A DNA stretch of 64,000 nucleotides from Glandiceps talaboti. Taxonomy: Eukaryota > Hemichordata > Enteropneusta > Spengelidae. Under the pieces are notes generated by a model, which saw nothing but the letters and a program-made list of their open reading frames with translations, had not been told where the DNA came from and did not search any database. A program made the position numbers and the translations under genes. Shown piece after piece: positions 18,709 through 31,763 of this stretch. The stretch is from assembly GCF_964340395.1 (NCBI RefSeq), contig NC_135569.1, forward strand, positions 5,476,040-5,540,039. The letters run 5' to 3'. Numbering within the stretch: position 1 is the stretch's first letter; each line of letters opens with the position of its first letter.

Positions 18709-19496
18709 GCCAAGCAAAAATAATTCAAACAACAAACCGTCACCCGAGTGAACCCAACTGTACTCAGACTGTAGCTTGATACAAGGACATGACCTTAGTT
18801 GACCTTTTATCTAGTGACAACTTCGCCAGGAAATTGAACTGTGAACATACTTTCGGTGGAGGGGAGGGGGGGGGGGGCAACAGTTCACAACTCACTAAGA
18901 ATAATCAATTGATTATTCCAGCAAAGTTTTACTGGTTAGATTGTTTTGGGGGGTTTTCGCACAGTTTGCAATAATTGGTTGTTTCGTGTGGATACGAGTT
19001 CCGTATAATTATGGCGTGACTGGTTCTTATGTCACCATTCTGCCAGACATGGACACGGAGAAGTGATTTCAAGTCTATAACAATAGTAAACGAATTAGCA
19101 TAATTGTAGTAGTGTTTCCCATGCGGGCGTTTTTTCAAAATATGTACAATACGAAGCATAAATTGTGAATGGTATACGTGATCCCGGACTTGGCAATTTT
19201 CCGAATAATTGTCTGCCAGCTGCATTTTGCGGGTTTGCATTTACATAAACCAAAGTGGTAAATAAAAACAAACACAGGCACACTTGTTCAGGTCATTATT
19301 GTTGCCAAAAAGGCAACGACAGAATAAGGAAAAGTAAACGATACATGTTAAGACAGTAAAAGGTGTGTATTAATTTAATTTTTCAAAAATCAGGAAGTTC
19401 AAACGAATAAATTAGTCATCACTGCATCACCCTTCTCTCCTCCAATACTAGTATCTCTTCCTCATTTGTCTGCCTGTCTATCTGCCTGCATGTCTT

Positions 19497-19563
19497 TCTG
19501 TTTGTTTGTTTGTTTGTTTGTTTGTTTGTTTGTTTGTTTGTCTGTCTGTCTGTCTGTCTGTTT
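19497..19563. repeat. (GTTT)n-(GTCT)n microsatellite
   Basis: About ten GTTT units followed by about five GTCT units. Confidence 0.95.
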
Positions 19564-20429
19564 GTGTATGGAAATGTTACTATGGTGTCTCTTTTTATGT
19601 ATAGCACCATGGTTGTTTTATTTCGACGCGTAAACAACTACAGATTTTAGTTGTAGCTGTGACAACAATCATATAGATTACTGACACTACTTTGATGTAC
19701 AAAAGGTTATCTTGGGTCTACGCCCAAAATATTTACTCTGTGTAGCGCTGAAAGGGAAGAAGTTCTAAGTATTACGTATGTTCTCCTATCTAGCCATCGG
19801 GATTGCATCGGATCTGAATCGGCGACTCGTCGGCAATGGTGTTTGAGAAGGACGAAACACAGTCTACTTACTCATCGTTGGTTCAATAGTTCACCACTGC
19901 CAACTGTGGATCGGAATGGCGATATCATCGCACTGGCATTATGCCGTTCCTTTGTTGATTGATATACACAGACTTTATTTTACCAAAGTGGTTCCCCCTT
20001 TTCTAGTTAGTATTATTCGTTGCCATGTTTACAGGCACTGTACACGGTATAAATAAAAAATGTGTGTTATTTATGGATTTAGTCGGTTTTACAACACTGT
20101 TGTCTTATAGATATAAAACGTGATAAGCCTACTAATGTAATTGTCTTTTTTACAATGGAGGGCAAAGGCAAAGGGTTCGGTGTACCGAGTTCTAGATATA
20201 GTGGCAATTTAAAACAAGTGACTGACAGTCAAACGAATAACAACCTGCTCTTCATATTCACTGGGGTTGAAAACATTCTTGTACTCAGATGTATTTTGGC
20301 GAATACTTATACTACACTACCTGTAACTGGAGTATTAGTTTATCCACTGACAATTAACATACTAATAATTAGACACTGTACATGTTAATTAGGTCAATTT
20401 CATCTATAAGTACTACAACAAAAGGTTGT

Positions 20430-20525
20430 ATTCGTGATCATATTGCGGGCGCTGATTTTTGGGTGCGGACCACAAATAAATTTGAAATTGGAATGATTCA
20501 ATATTGTTCAGGGTGTACGATATTA
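20430..20525. repeat. Short interspersed repeat, also at 45985-46132
   Basis: Both loci carry CGTGATC-rich sequence, a GGGGCGCT/GCGGGCGCT block, and the shared string ATATTGTTCAGGGTGTACGA. The spacing differs by internal indels. Nature unknown. Confidence 0.6.
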
Positions 20526-20819
20526 CGACTAAGTCATTGTATCTAACTAAACAGTTATACAAAAACAGCCCACATATGCAACTTTAAGCCATCTTGAAAT
20601 TTATTCTACAAATGTTACTTTTGAGCCTCAGCACAGTCGACGAAGAAAAAAAATGGACTTGTACCAAGAACTTACTCCTCAAAATTATTTAAGGAATTTT
20701 CCCCAATTTTTTCGCATGTCTAAAATGAATGAACATTGTAATTTTACAAAACGATGCTCCAACCATGTACCAGTCTTCAAAGTCGAGCGTCGCTACACAA
20801 TGTTAAAGACATCCCACGT

Positions 20820-20861
20820 GTTCACCACCAGCACCACCGCCGCCGCCGCCGCCGCCGCTGC

Positions 20862-20912
<51 letters not shown>
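20820..20912. repeat. (CCG)n-(CAA)n trinucleotide tract
   Basis: CACCAC, then eight or so GCC units, then about 17 ACA units. Confidence 0.95.
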
Positions 20913-20913
<1 letters not shown>

Positions 20914-22129
20914 TACGTGCATAGACTCACGCATACGCATACATGCACATTCATATGCACATACACCTACACATACCTACAAACACAATTAAAGAACTGA
21001 TCTAGTCATCTGATGACGGCAGAAGCATGAAACTCTGAGTTATGGCTTAAGACCTCCTAAGTTTATAAAATTATATTATATGTTTATACATTCTGATAGT
21101 AGTGTCAACGTTTGTCGTAAACTGACCCAGTCCCCAGACAGTATTTACTGTCGAGTTGAAGTGTATATCACGAACCAAGTGACAGAATAAACATGACCTA
21201 GTCTGGATTTCAAATACACTTGTACACGATGATGATGATATACAGGTATACATTATCAATGTGCTTTTACTCTGGTCATAGTGTTTTACCTGTCACAAGA
21301 TAGACTCTATAAGTGTAATTACAGGCCTAGCTATAAATCAACGTACAGTGGTATATGTCACACAGTATACCTGATAAGGTAAAGGGGTAAGATTTGATGA
21401 GGTGATTAGACTGGTAAAGGATGGAAGAATAACCCTGTCAGTTGTAGCCAACGATTGAACTCTTCGATAGTTTGTTTACTGTGCAGATAGGTTATATTGT
21501 TACATTGTGAATACCGGTGGATACGAGAACTAGGAACTAAACCAATGATGTAATTAACCACGCAGTAGAAAAGCTAATTTTTCGGAAACATCATCAAATT
21601 TCTAAACTATTCTATATAAATTTGAAATGAATTCACACTTAGCGGTGGTGAACAAAGCTATTCGTACCTCCTTTTCACCTCACCTCCCACCCACGTGGCC
21701 CACTGAGATATGCTAAAATGTGCCCGTCCACTCGTTTCGTGTACCCCCCTTCCCCGGCCCCTCCATGGTTATCTATATGATAATATCCCATCTCTGCATC
21801 GCCCATTACCAGGGATCACCCTGGCTCCAGAGCTGCATGAGCCAATGTCCCATTTGGAGAAAATGAGTGAGACAATTTGAAAACTGTGTGGGACGGAAGT
21901 AAAAATATGGCAACTGTATGTGCGTCATGTGTATATTATACTGGTATACACTGTAACACACACACACACACACATATATATAATTGTGATCATAAGCCTA
22001 TGGATTTCATATCAACTTTCATACTAGAATTTGCTACTGTACAAATAAACACAGTACATACACATCAACATATTAACTTCATGAAACATTTATTTCATAG
22101 GAAAATACCACGTCAACGGTCTATAACTC

Positions 22130-22375
22130 CTATACTTGTCTTGCATTGTACATCATTGTCCTTAACTGTAGATTTCTGCAAAGGGAGCAGAACATTTCTC
22201 CCTTGTCCTTATCGTGACGCAAAAACGACCCATACATAGCCAGCCAATTATTTTGAAATTTCCGGTTTGTCTTGCGACCTACACCAGGACATACCCATTC
22301 TTCGTCCTCACTAGCGAATGTAGTCGAATCCAGATTAGTTCCCAGCGAAGGAGTAACTTTTATACAATAGTCCAA
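22130..22375 (-). pseudogene. ZNF862/TTF-type zinc-finger fragment of a hAT-like transposon protein
   Basis: The open frame includes KFQNNWLAMYG, then HDKDKGEMFCSLCR. This resembles the N-terminal module of ZNF862-like hAT-derived proteins (aromatic KFQ..WL, then D.D...MFC..C). The frame has no ATG of its own and stops soon after the Cys pair, and the second half of the finger and the catalytic core are absent. It sits within the 21810-22998 element, which supports transposon origin. Confidence 0.5.
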
Positions 22376-22423
22376 GATAGAGCATTTGCGTTTCTTGGTC
22401 CCACTCGTACCAATCTGATATTT

Positions 22424-22590
22424 GATAGGCTGGTTTTCCTGTATTTACCTTTATTCCATCGTTATTGCGTCTTTTTCGTGAGTTTTTTTCCCCCGGGCGA
22501 ATGCCAGTTTTTTTTCCCCGGGGAAAAAAAACTCACGAAAAAGACGCAATAACGATGGAATAAAGGTAAATACAGGAAAACCAGCCTATC
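22424..22590. repeat. Near-perfect palindrome, 72-bp arms, nested in the hAT-like element
   Basis: Arms at 22424-22495 and 22519-22590 are reverse complements with almost no mismatch (outer end GATAGGCTGGTTTTCCTG), separated by 23 bp containing CGGGCGAATGCC. The inner ends are T7-8C4 and G4A8 runs. The low divergence points to recent origin or ongoing gene conversion. Confidence 0.9.
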
Positions 22591-25002
22591 TTATATCAGA
22601 TTTTAATCAGATTGCACTCGTACTGGCACCCGACGTCTTTGAAAGCGCCATTACGTACACATGTACGTGTGACTAATCAGTAATGAACATTTACTGTATC
22701 AACTCCGTTGATTTGTCGATGAGCGCCTGCCTTCATGTCGGCAACCAATCATAGACACTGTTTGAAAGGGGCATGATGCAGATAAACCTTGCCGCCTGAG
22801 GGCAGCAAAAGACATGCGTAGTATGCGCCTTGTACGTTAGTAGTAAACAAAAGCTTAGATATTATGTCGCGTATCTATCACAGTGACGCGCTATTAGTAT
22901 CGACGGTGCGATTTTGTGTCCCAATTGAGTTTTCTGGACGCGATATTTTTGTTTTTACAGCGCAAATAGCGCGTGATCGCGGCCCAGAGTGATCCCTGCA
23001 TTACAAAGAGTTATCGCTGCCCTCCGTCCACTACACTAGGCACATATCCCTCTTCCCATGCCACCAGCAAATATATTAATTACCTCCGTTGAATTGCACA
23101 GTCATAATATATCATAAAACATGGTAGTTTGGGCTACAGAGGAAGGAATGACTATGATTTGACACTAATAGTCCGCCATTCAAGAGGTCGAGTTGTTTCT
23201 GTCCCAATAACCAAAAATGCGCATATATATCCACATTAACATGTAACATTTTCTCCAAATCCCCTAACGACTGAAAAGGTTTCTATTCCATGAAAAAATT
23301 CGTGCACTTTTTTGCATGAATAGCTAGCTTCGGTCGCTGCATGACCTGTGATATCCACCGGCCATATTTCGGAGGCATACAGTGGATGTGGACTCTAATT
23401 AGAAGATGTAACATTACTATAGTAACCGTATGTTTTTTGGCCGTACACACCCAATGTATGTTAGTGTATCGCCAGTCTAGGTGTTTTATTTTTGTGACGT
23501 ATTTGATAACTTGAGATTATGTTCACACTGACCTCGTCTGGATGAGTCCAACTGCGGTCTACTAACCACAGTTGGAATCCAGACTAACACTGACCCCATT
23601 TTATAAACTACGGGGAGGTTCCAACCCTAACCCTGAAAAGTCACATGTACGACTTTGGATTGTTTGCATTCTGTGTAAATATACACGCGTCATTGACCCG
23701 TCTTAGAACTGCTTTTGCCAAACACCTCGGGGTTCGTGCCCTCGTTTCATACATTCAATTCACCAGATCTCATGTAATCCGACCCGTCTATTTTGCAACC
23801 CCTCGTGATCTTACTCTCTGTGTAAGTATGCATAACTCTTAACTGGTAACTCTCGGTAGGGCCCTACCGGAAAAAAATCAAAAAAATTAAAAAGAAAAAA
23901 GTGGGTGGGGCTTGACTAGAAGTCACAATACATTGCGTCATTATGTACAAAATGTAACAAATTAACTAAACTGGACAGCTTCAAAACACGTGTCAAAGAT
24001 CAACATGACTGTCAAATACAAAATGCACATGTAGTATGTATGATGTACTGAACAAACATTGCAAGCCGCTACTAAATACAGTTGAACAAAAATATTATGT
24101 TCGCTGTATATCATTTTATTACCGTCTATTTCTGATATAATACACCAAGCCAACTCCTCCAAATGTCTGTTTTGAATGTGAACGTTTTGCGAATACGGAC
24201 ACGAGAGTTGACGCTTTTAACAAACTTCTTCGTCCTGTGTGCGTGTGAAAAGGCAAACCTGCCCTACATAAAACCGGCAATTAGACGTGCACTAAATGTA
24301 GGACGGACTCATGTCAGTACACAGCAAACTCGTGACAGGTTGACTCATGCATTATGACACCTGTATGATTCATAGGTTCCACAACCTCAGACAATTATAG
24401 CAATAATGATCTGAGCTTCAACATAGATAAGGATCAAGATCCATTTTATTTCTCATCCTACAAAAACAATTTTGCTTTAAATGGAATCTGTTTTGTACTC
24501 TTAAATGCAGATATTTCTAAAAAAAAAATGTCATATTGAGAAATTGAAGAATTTTCGCTACTGACTTGGAATTGATCGTACTGCTAATTTTGGCCAATTT
24601 AGGTAGAAGGGAGGGGGGTCTGAGGTATAACTAAAATAATTTAGTTTTTCATCCTATATTGGACTATTGATCTCACCCCTAACTGGTGCTGACTGTTCCC
24701 CTGTAAGAACCGCGAAAAAAGATCGTCCAGGAAACCCGACCACCTGTTGATTCATAACGTCGATTCTCGCCTAACTCTGATCCGGGTCTATACATATATA
24801 GTTAACTCTGATCCGAGGCGGTTCCTCATTTCTGTAGCTAGTAAATATGTTTAGACTACTCTACTGGAAAGATAGTGGTGTTATTTGGGCCCTACGTTAA
24901 TTTAACATGATTTCAAATATTCAATTTATGTTCGTATTGTAATCAAAAGGGTAGCCTAAACAACCACTTAATATTTGCCTCACTTTCACAGTTCCATCTC
25001 CC

Positions 25003-25153
<151 letters not shown>

Positions 25154-25931
25154 CTTTTCTGGTTCTGGTCCGCCATTTTCTCGGGTGCAGTCACGACAGA
25201 AACATAGGTAAATTACATTTAATTTTGATGTAGTCGCTCATGCATACATCAAACTATAACACAACTAAACCTGCATGTGTATATTGTTACTGATGTTGCA
25301 GCCGAATTACATCGATTCGATGGAAACCGTTACGTCACTAAAAAATACCCACTTGTGTTTGCATCATCACTCATTTTAGGGTCAAACGGGACGCAAGCAT
25401 ACGCTCACATGAAATGTCAAGTCTGTTTCACGTATTTATAATTAGGTACATGCATTTACGCACGGTCAAAGGTCAAACTTCATTTAATGTCATGTTTGTA
25501 AAAAAAACAGATGTTTAGTGAGCCGTTCACTTCCTGGTTTAAGTCATTATAGAATGAGGAAATATAGAAGGATGTAAACACAGCCTTCAAAATTAATCAA
25601 TTAGATGAAGTGTGTATAGGGTGTGGTCCAGGTACGTAATTCACCATCTCGACCACAGTGCCAAAGATCTTCGTCACTTGCACTAAATAAATTGCTATTC
25701 TTCCGTATTTTCGACGGATTCCAAAGTGGTGAATCACAGACATTGGATAAGCAAGAGACTCCACAAGGTCTATGGCTGAATCACCCAAACAACCCTTATT
25801 GACGAATTTTAGACAAAAATATATAAATTGATCCGAATTGCAGAAATCCAGATCAAAGTCTTCATTTTGCTCGAAAACCCAATACATAATATAAGTTCAG
25901 TAGTAGAAGCTAGAAATCTACAACACAATGC

Positions 25932-26365
25932 AGTCCGGCACGACAAATATCTTACTAAGATTGCTGATTTGTTTTGGCATGAGCTACTTTAGGGGATTCA
26001 CATCCGTATACGCGTTAATGTGTAACAATTTTGTTTAATATTTGTCATGTCGTGCCAGACGATAAAATGTAGCACTGATGGTTAGATTTCCATTGAGGCA
26101 GACGATAAAATGTAGCACTGTTGGTTAGATTTTTATTGAGGCAGACGATAAAATGTAGCACTGTTGGTTAGATTTTCAGAGGCAGACGATAAAATGTAGC
26201 ACTGTTGGGTAGATTTTCATTGACGCAAACGATAAAATGTAGCACTTTTGGTTAGATTTTCGTTGAGTCAGACGATGAAATGTAGCACTGTTGGGTAGAT
26301 TTTCAATGAGGCAAACGATAAAAAGTAACAATTTTAGTAAGCTTTTTTTTTTGCAGTCAGACGAT
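25932..26365. repeat. 43-bp minisatellite (about 7 copies) with inverted flanking motif
   Basis: Copies starting with CAGACGAT recur near 26056, 26099, 26142, 26183, 26226, 26269, 26312 and 26357; the unit continues AAAATGTAGCACTGTTGG. Immediately left, GGCACGACAAATAT (about 25936) is inverted relative to ATATTTGTCATGTCGTGCC (about 26038-26056). The reverse complement of the unit (CATTTTATCGTCTG) also occurs singly at about 2760, 7478 and 45143. Confidence 0.85.
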
Positions 26366-27037
26366 ATTCTTTTTTTTTTCAGGTTGACTGGCTGGTTACT
26401 TTTAATGATCAATCGATCAGCTTTTATTTATGGGATGGATGCAGCCATGACATGTTATAGAAATATTAGATTATAAACAACGGGAGGATTCCATTTTCTT
26501 TGTTTAAATTTTCCTAGTGAATTTCTTGAACACTGACGTCAGTCAAACATGAGACCACAGTTACAAACTGACTGTGGCACTTTGACTCTGGTTTCCTGGA
26601 AGCCTTATGCCGCCCCTGGGTCTTATGTTTTCATCGCCATTTTGACATATGTGTCGTTTTGTACGCTATCTTGTACTTGCTGATACAAGGCGAGCAGCCT
26701 ACACAAGGGCGAATCTTGCAGTCCAAAATTGACACTGGCGCACCGTACGTACATAGTAACTATTACTCCACAGTCCTAAACATAATGCTGTGACGTAAAG
26801 TGGTTGAGACCGAGCCCACCAATATGATTGTGCAATACTCAAAGACCATTATATAGAACCATAGGTCCTAGACGTAGTAGGGTCTATGATAGAACAATAT
26901 GGCTGACAACTGAGATACATACTTTAGGGGAATGGTAGAGATCAAGAAGACGCTTTGAATTGAAGTTAGTGAATAGCCCTATAAATAAGGAATAAATGCT
27001 GTAAACCACCAGCAACAAGATATCAAGACACGGCAAA

Positions 27038-27039
27038 GC

Positions 27040-27071
<32 letters not shown>

Positions 27072-27239
27072 AACAAACAAACATACATACATACATACAT
27101 ACATACATACATACATACATACATACATACATACATACATACATACATACATACATACATACATACATACATACATACATACATACATACATACATACAT
27201 ACATACATACATACATACATACAAACAAACAAACAAACG
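27038..27239. repeat. (CAA)n-(ATAC)n microsatellite
   Basis: About ten CAA units, then about 145 bp of ATAC, then AAAC units. Confidence 0.98.
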
Positions 27240-27894
27240 AACAAAGGTTTTAAACACAATATTAAAACGAGCAAAGAAAACTGAAGATACCACATATGAG
27301 TGTTTGAGCGCCACCGATGCATTTAGTGCCTGGTAATAAATGATTTGTAACGTGCTAACTTCAATTGTTCATAGAAGTTATAAAAACGTGGCAATTATGT
27401 TATAATATCGAAATGTTGACGAAGATATATAAACGGATGTTCATAAAATATGGTTGAAATAAAGGCCGCAATCACGAGCTCAGTCTAATGCTGAATGCAT
27501 GACTCTTTTGTTGATGAAGAAATTGAGCTCGCACTGCCTCTCACTTTTTGTACAGTACATTTGTAATGCGTAGGGATCCGGTACACAACATTTGTTCTCA
27601 GAGGGCGAGATTTGTGAAGTATTTTGTATGCTATCGTTAGTTTCCTGGTTCGTGTCCGGGCAAGGTGATCACACGATGTCCCATTGTTGTTTTGTTGTCG
27701 CGAGTGATTGATGTGTTTCTTTTGAATTGATGCTTTGGTTTGGTTGGACGTTGGTCTTACTCAAAACATGTTTGTTCAAGTTATGTTTTTGTCATCTGAT
27801 ACGATGTTTGATGTAACTAGAATTTAGAATATGACCTAAGCCATCACAGCAGTTGCTAAAAATACTTTTCAGTTTACCTGTCAAATTGTTTTTC

Positions 27895-27895
<1 letters not shown>

Positions 27896-27977
<82 letters not shown>

Positions 27978-28029
27978 GCCTGCGTGTGGTGCGTACGTAC
28001 GCACGTACGCTCGTACGTACGTACGTACG

Positions 28030-28061
<32 letters not shown>

Positions 28062-28232
28062 TGTATGTATGTATGTATGTATGTATGTATGTATGTATGT
28101 GAGTATGTATGTGTGTATGTATGTATGTATGTATGTATGTATGTATGTATGTATGTATGTATGTATGTATGTATGTATGTATGTATGTATGTATGTATGT
28201 ATGTCTATTTGTTTGTTTGTTTGTTTGATTGT
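27896..28232. repeat. (CTGT)n-(GTAC)n-(GTAT)n composite
   Basis: CTGT units (27896-27980) give way to a self-complementary GTAC-rich stretch (27990-28030) and then about 180 bp of GTAT, ending in GTTT units. Confidence 0.97.
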
Positions 28233-30394
28233 ATGTTGTGTAAATGCATTTTGTTGGTCTTAGTCTTTCAATTTGTAATTCTTGACTCTATCTCCTTTTC
28301 TCCATTCATATCTATATATTTCCGTCGATAATTTTCTCTTGGCCTCTCAATTACTCTCAATGGTCCATCTAAGGCAAACTCATAGAAAAACCACAAGCCT
28401 TAAAATACCAATCTATCACCATTACTACTACGACCTGCACAAAGCCACGTCACGCCAAACCCGATAGACTATCACTCTCACTCCGTCTATATATAGATGC
28501 TGTCATAGCAGAGGTAATATTGATTCACTTTTAAGGAATATACAAGTTGGTGTACAAAAGTATTAGACAAACACTTTCTTCCATCTCTCTCAGTTGACTT
28601 AAACTGTATGCCAGAAATTACCAAAATTTCTGAGTTCGGTAACGACGAATTTAGCGACATAAACGATACATTATTCATAATCAACCACCGTATCAGAAAG
28701 TTACAGAGCTTCGAACAAAACAAACATATTTGGAGACGCTTGAATGTTCATAGTTTATGATTTCGTAAATCTCAGTTTGACAACAAAGGCATGTTTTCTG
28801 AAGCACACCCTTTTCTGTTGAGTTGGTCAATTGATATGTGTACTGTGTTGTTATATCGCTCGCTCCATCAGTTAGATAGACTGAATTCAATTCGCTATTG
28901 GGCATGCGCATCGCTGGCCAAAACGTGAACACAAGACACATCTAAACACGTATGTGTGCAGTTTCGACACTCGGTATATATTAACACATGTTTGGAATGT
29001 CTATTTTCAGGAAAAAAAATACAAGGCAATTACCACCGCTGCAGATCACGCCGAACTCTGCAAGCACATGCACATGGCTAATGTTAGTCATATCACGCTA
29101 TTAGCACTCAAAATATACATAACAGTGAACACCCCCACCCCACCCGACACGCTTGACACTACTAAAGTTGGCAAGGATGCAATTGCTTATTGAATTTGCG
29201 CATGTGCAGTTGAAATTATTTTGCCCGTAATTGTGTCGAAGTCGTACCATCCTCGGAATGTCCCATTGAAGGCTTATTGTTAACGATATGTTTACTAGTA
29301 GCTGTGGACCATTCAAACGAAACGAAACGAAGCGAGTTGGTCCGGGACTTATCCAGGTACTTCATACACGGCGCCCTCTATAGTAAGGGCTTGTTAACAA
29401 CAACAGCAGACGACAGTCGCTGATTTCGATTTGAAGGCTCATTTTGGATTAGGAGTAAAATTTTGGAGTGAAAACCAGTTGTCTGGCACCGCTATAGAAA
29501 ATGTTGATCCAGAACAAAAGAATGGTTATATGGATCCACTAATAAACTAATGTCGTGACGCGGGATTGAAGCATACCTCTTTAGAAAACAACACAGGTCC
29601 TGGGGCGTTACATCTGTTTTTTGTCAGGTATGACATTCTGTATCATTTTCACAGTTCAATCTTGGCAGCTGCCAAATTTGTTGAACCGTCGGTAGATAAC
29701 TTTCATGTACTCAATTTGCCACACCTTCTTGGACAAATTTTGTGACAGTAGTCACTTACGATTGTTTGTGTTGGAGTCAATTTATGTGATAAGTCTATTG
29801 TTGTTTGGTGTCAAATCATGTGATAAGATCGGCGTTGATCAAACATAGATTGTCACGAAAATAAAACACTTTTTTTTCAATAAGTGAATGATGGGTTCCG
29901 CTGTTACAATATAGGTGCAACCATGTGCTACAACATCATCAATGAAATCGTTATGTCAGTTTGAATAAATATCCTTCCACCCGAGGGTGTCGGTGATCCC
30001 GTTGAAGGAATTGATAAGAAAAGTGTTTACTTCAGATTTATGTTGAACCGTTGGGCGTTGGCTGAAAGGTCGTTCCATTAGCACTGATACTTTTGTGATA
30101 AAACTTCTGTCGACTCAGTAGTTCAAAAGTCTGATATATGCGTGTGACTATCAGAAAATACTAAATGATTCACATTAATGTATGACAAACTTGTTGTTAC
30201 AAGTCATTCTCCGCTACCGTGCCGAGCTCTAGCCCCTGTCTGAGCCCCTATGCAACTTGAACATACACGATTCGCGGATATGCATGCAATGTACCAGCTT
30301 TTCCGATTCGAGTATGCCACGGCAGTGATCTAGACCCCTAGAGGATTTAAATAGATACTATTAACAGAAGTAAATTAAAAAAAAAAACAGTTAT

Positions 30395-30425
30395 ACCACA
30401 GACAAGTAAATTACTTGTCTGTGGT
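30395..30425. repeat. Perfect 31-bp palindrome
   Basis: The left arm ACCACAGACAAGTAA is followed after a single A by its exact reverse complement. It lies next to an A10 run. No terminator or binding role can be argued from context. Confidence 0.9.
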
Positions 30426-31763
30426 CATGCTTATTGCACACTGTCTGGTAAATGTAGACAAGGTTGTTTATCTGTCCATATGTTTGCATCAATCGTTTCG
30501 TTCTCCAAATAGCAAATGTCACCAGGAATGATAACACCCCGGGAATAACACACACGTGCCTATATCCAATAAAAAAAACATAGAATCAAGCACGGCGACC
30601 CTAATGGTTATTTATGAACAGCACACATGTACAGCCACCACTGACCTTTATTACTTTCATAAAGTATGCATTATTTGCACGAACACACGTCCTTGAGATA
30701 TACTGCTACCTGAAGAGCATTTTAAGTGGCAAGACACGTAATGAGGTCTTGTTCTGGTCTATGTAGCTAAAGGTACCTGTGATCTGCTGAGAAAACCTAA
30801 CGAGTCTGAAAATGTCTGCAGGACATAGCCCGAGACCATATACTTTGTTATCAAATTATGGAAATATTTCTTCTAAAAAACAAATTTACAGAACTTCAAC
30901 AAAGTTTTTATTTAACCTTTCTTAAGTGATGCTTCGGACGGCGTACTAAGTTATAGTGAATTTTGTTGGAATGGATCCAAAATTTAGATAAATGGCGCTA
31001 TACGTGATTCCACACTGAAAATAAATCAGTGTCCTGAGTAAATGTGTCAGTTGTCTGTATAGGGACTAAGTTATGCTTGCACTTTCCCCTGTTTGAAAAA
31101 AAAATGCTCGCACACCCTCTCACTGACCAGTCTATATATGGGTATTATCTTCCACGCCTTTCACCTAGTATTGCACTTTACTTCCACGACAGGATTTAGT
31201 GTTTGTGACGGGTATTTTTAGCGTAACCACTAATTCGTAGCATGCATAATATTTCTCACAGAGTGTCAGTTGAACAAACTTCTTGATTTATTATTTTGAA
31301 CATTTTTTGAACCCTTAACAGACTGAAATCATAGATTATATTTTCCGTAGTGTAAGAACACGTGTCAATATTACTAGGATTAACGTTTATAGTACCAAAT
31401 ATCATAGATACTGGAAATCATGAAGCTGTTATGGGAATGGACGGGTCAAAGGTACATACACAATAGACAAAAATAAATCCAGACAGCGGTGTCATGAACT
31501 CTGGAGGGAGCGAGACGCTTTCCAATAATTCATTGATTCTTAGTGTGAATCGTTGTGGTGTGTCTGTTTGTCGTGATTAATCGTCACGTCTTTGTTCACT
31601 ATAAGCTACATGTAATACCTTGGCAATAAAAAAAACAACAACCCACAACTTTAGTCCGATCTGTGCTAAAATATCGAATTACTGCATACGTGTCCACACG
31701 TCGCTTTACGTCTATCATTTAGTTTATGTTGATTGTTTAACTTTAATTTCATTTTTTGTTCAG

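Larger units (their letters stand above)
21804..23004. mobile_element. hAT-like DNA transposon, 1189 bp (21810-22998) with TIRs and 6-bp TSD
   Basis: The left terminus starts CAGGGATCACCCTGG at 21810; the right terminus, read inward on the minus strand from 22998, is CAGGGATCACTCTGG, so 14 of 15 bases match. The hexamer CATTAC abuts both ends (21804-21809 and 22999-23004), a clean target-site duplication. Termini of the form CAGGG...CCCTG suggest the hAT superfamily, though that family usually makes 8-bp duplications. Inside, the minus strand carries a zinc-finger fragment like that of ZNF862-type hAT-derived proteins (22130-22375) and a near-perfect palindrome (22424-22590). It is far too short to encode a transposase, so it is non-autonomous. 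Confidence 0.7.

Noticed and set aside
25597-25887. 96-codon ATG-initiated minus-strand open frame
   Set aside because: No recognisable domain, no conserved context, and low-complexity neighbours; length is compatible with chance in this composition.
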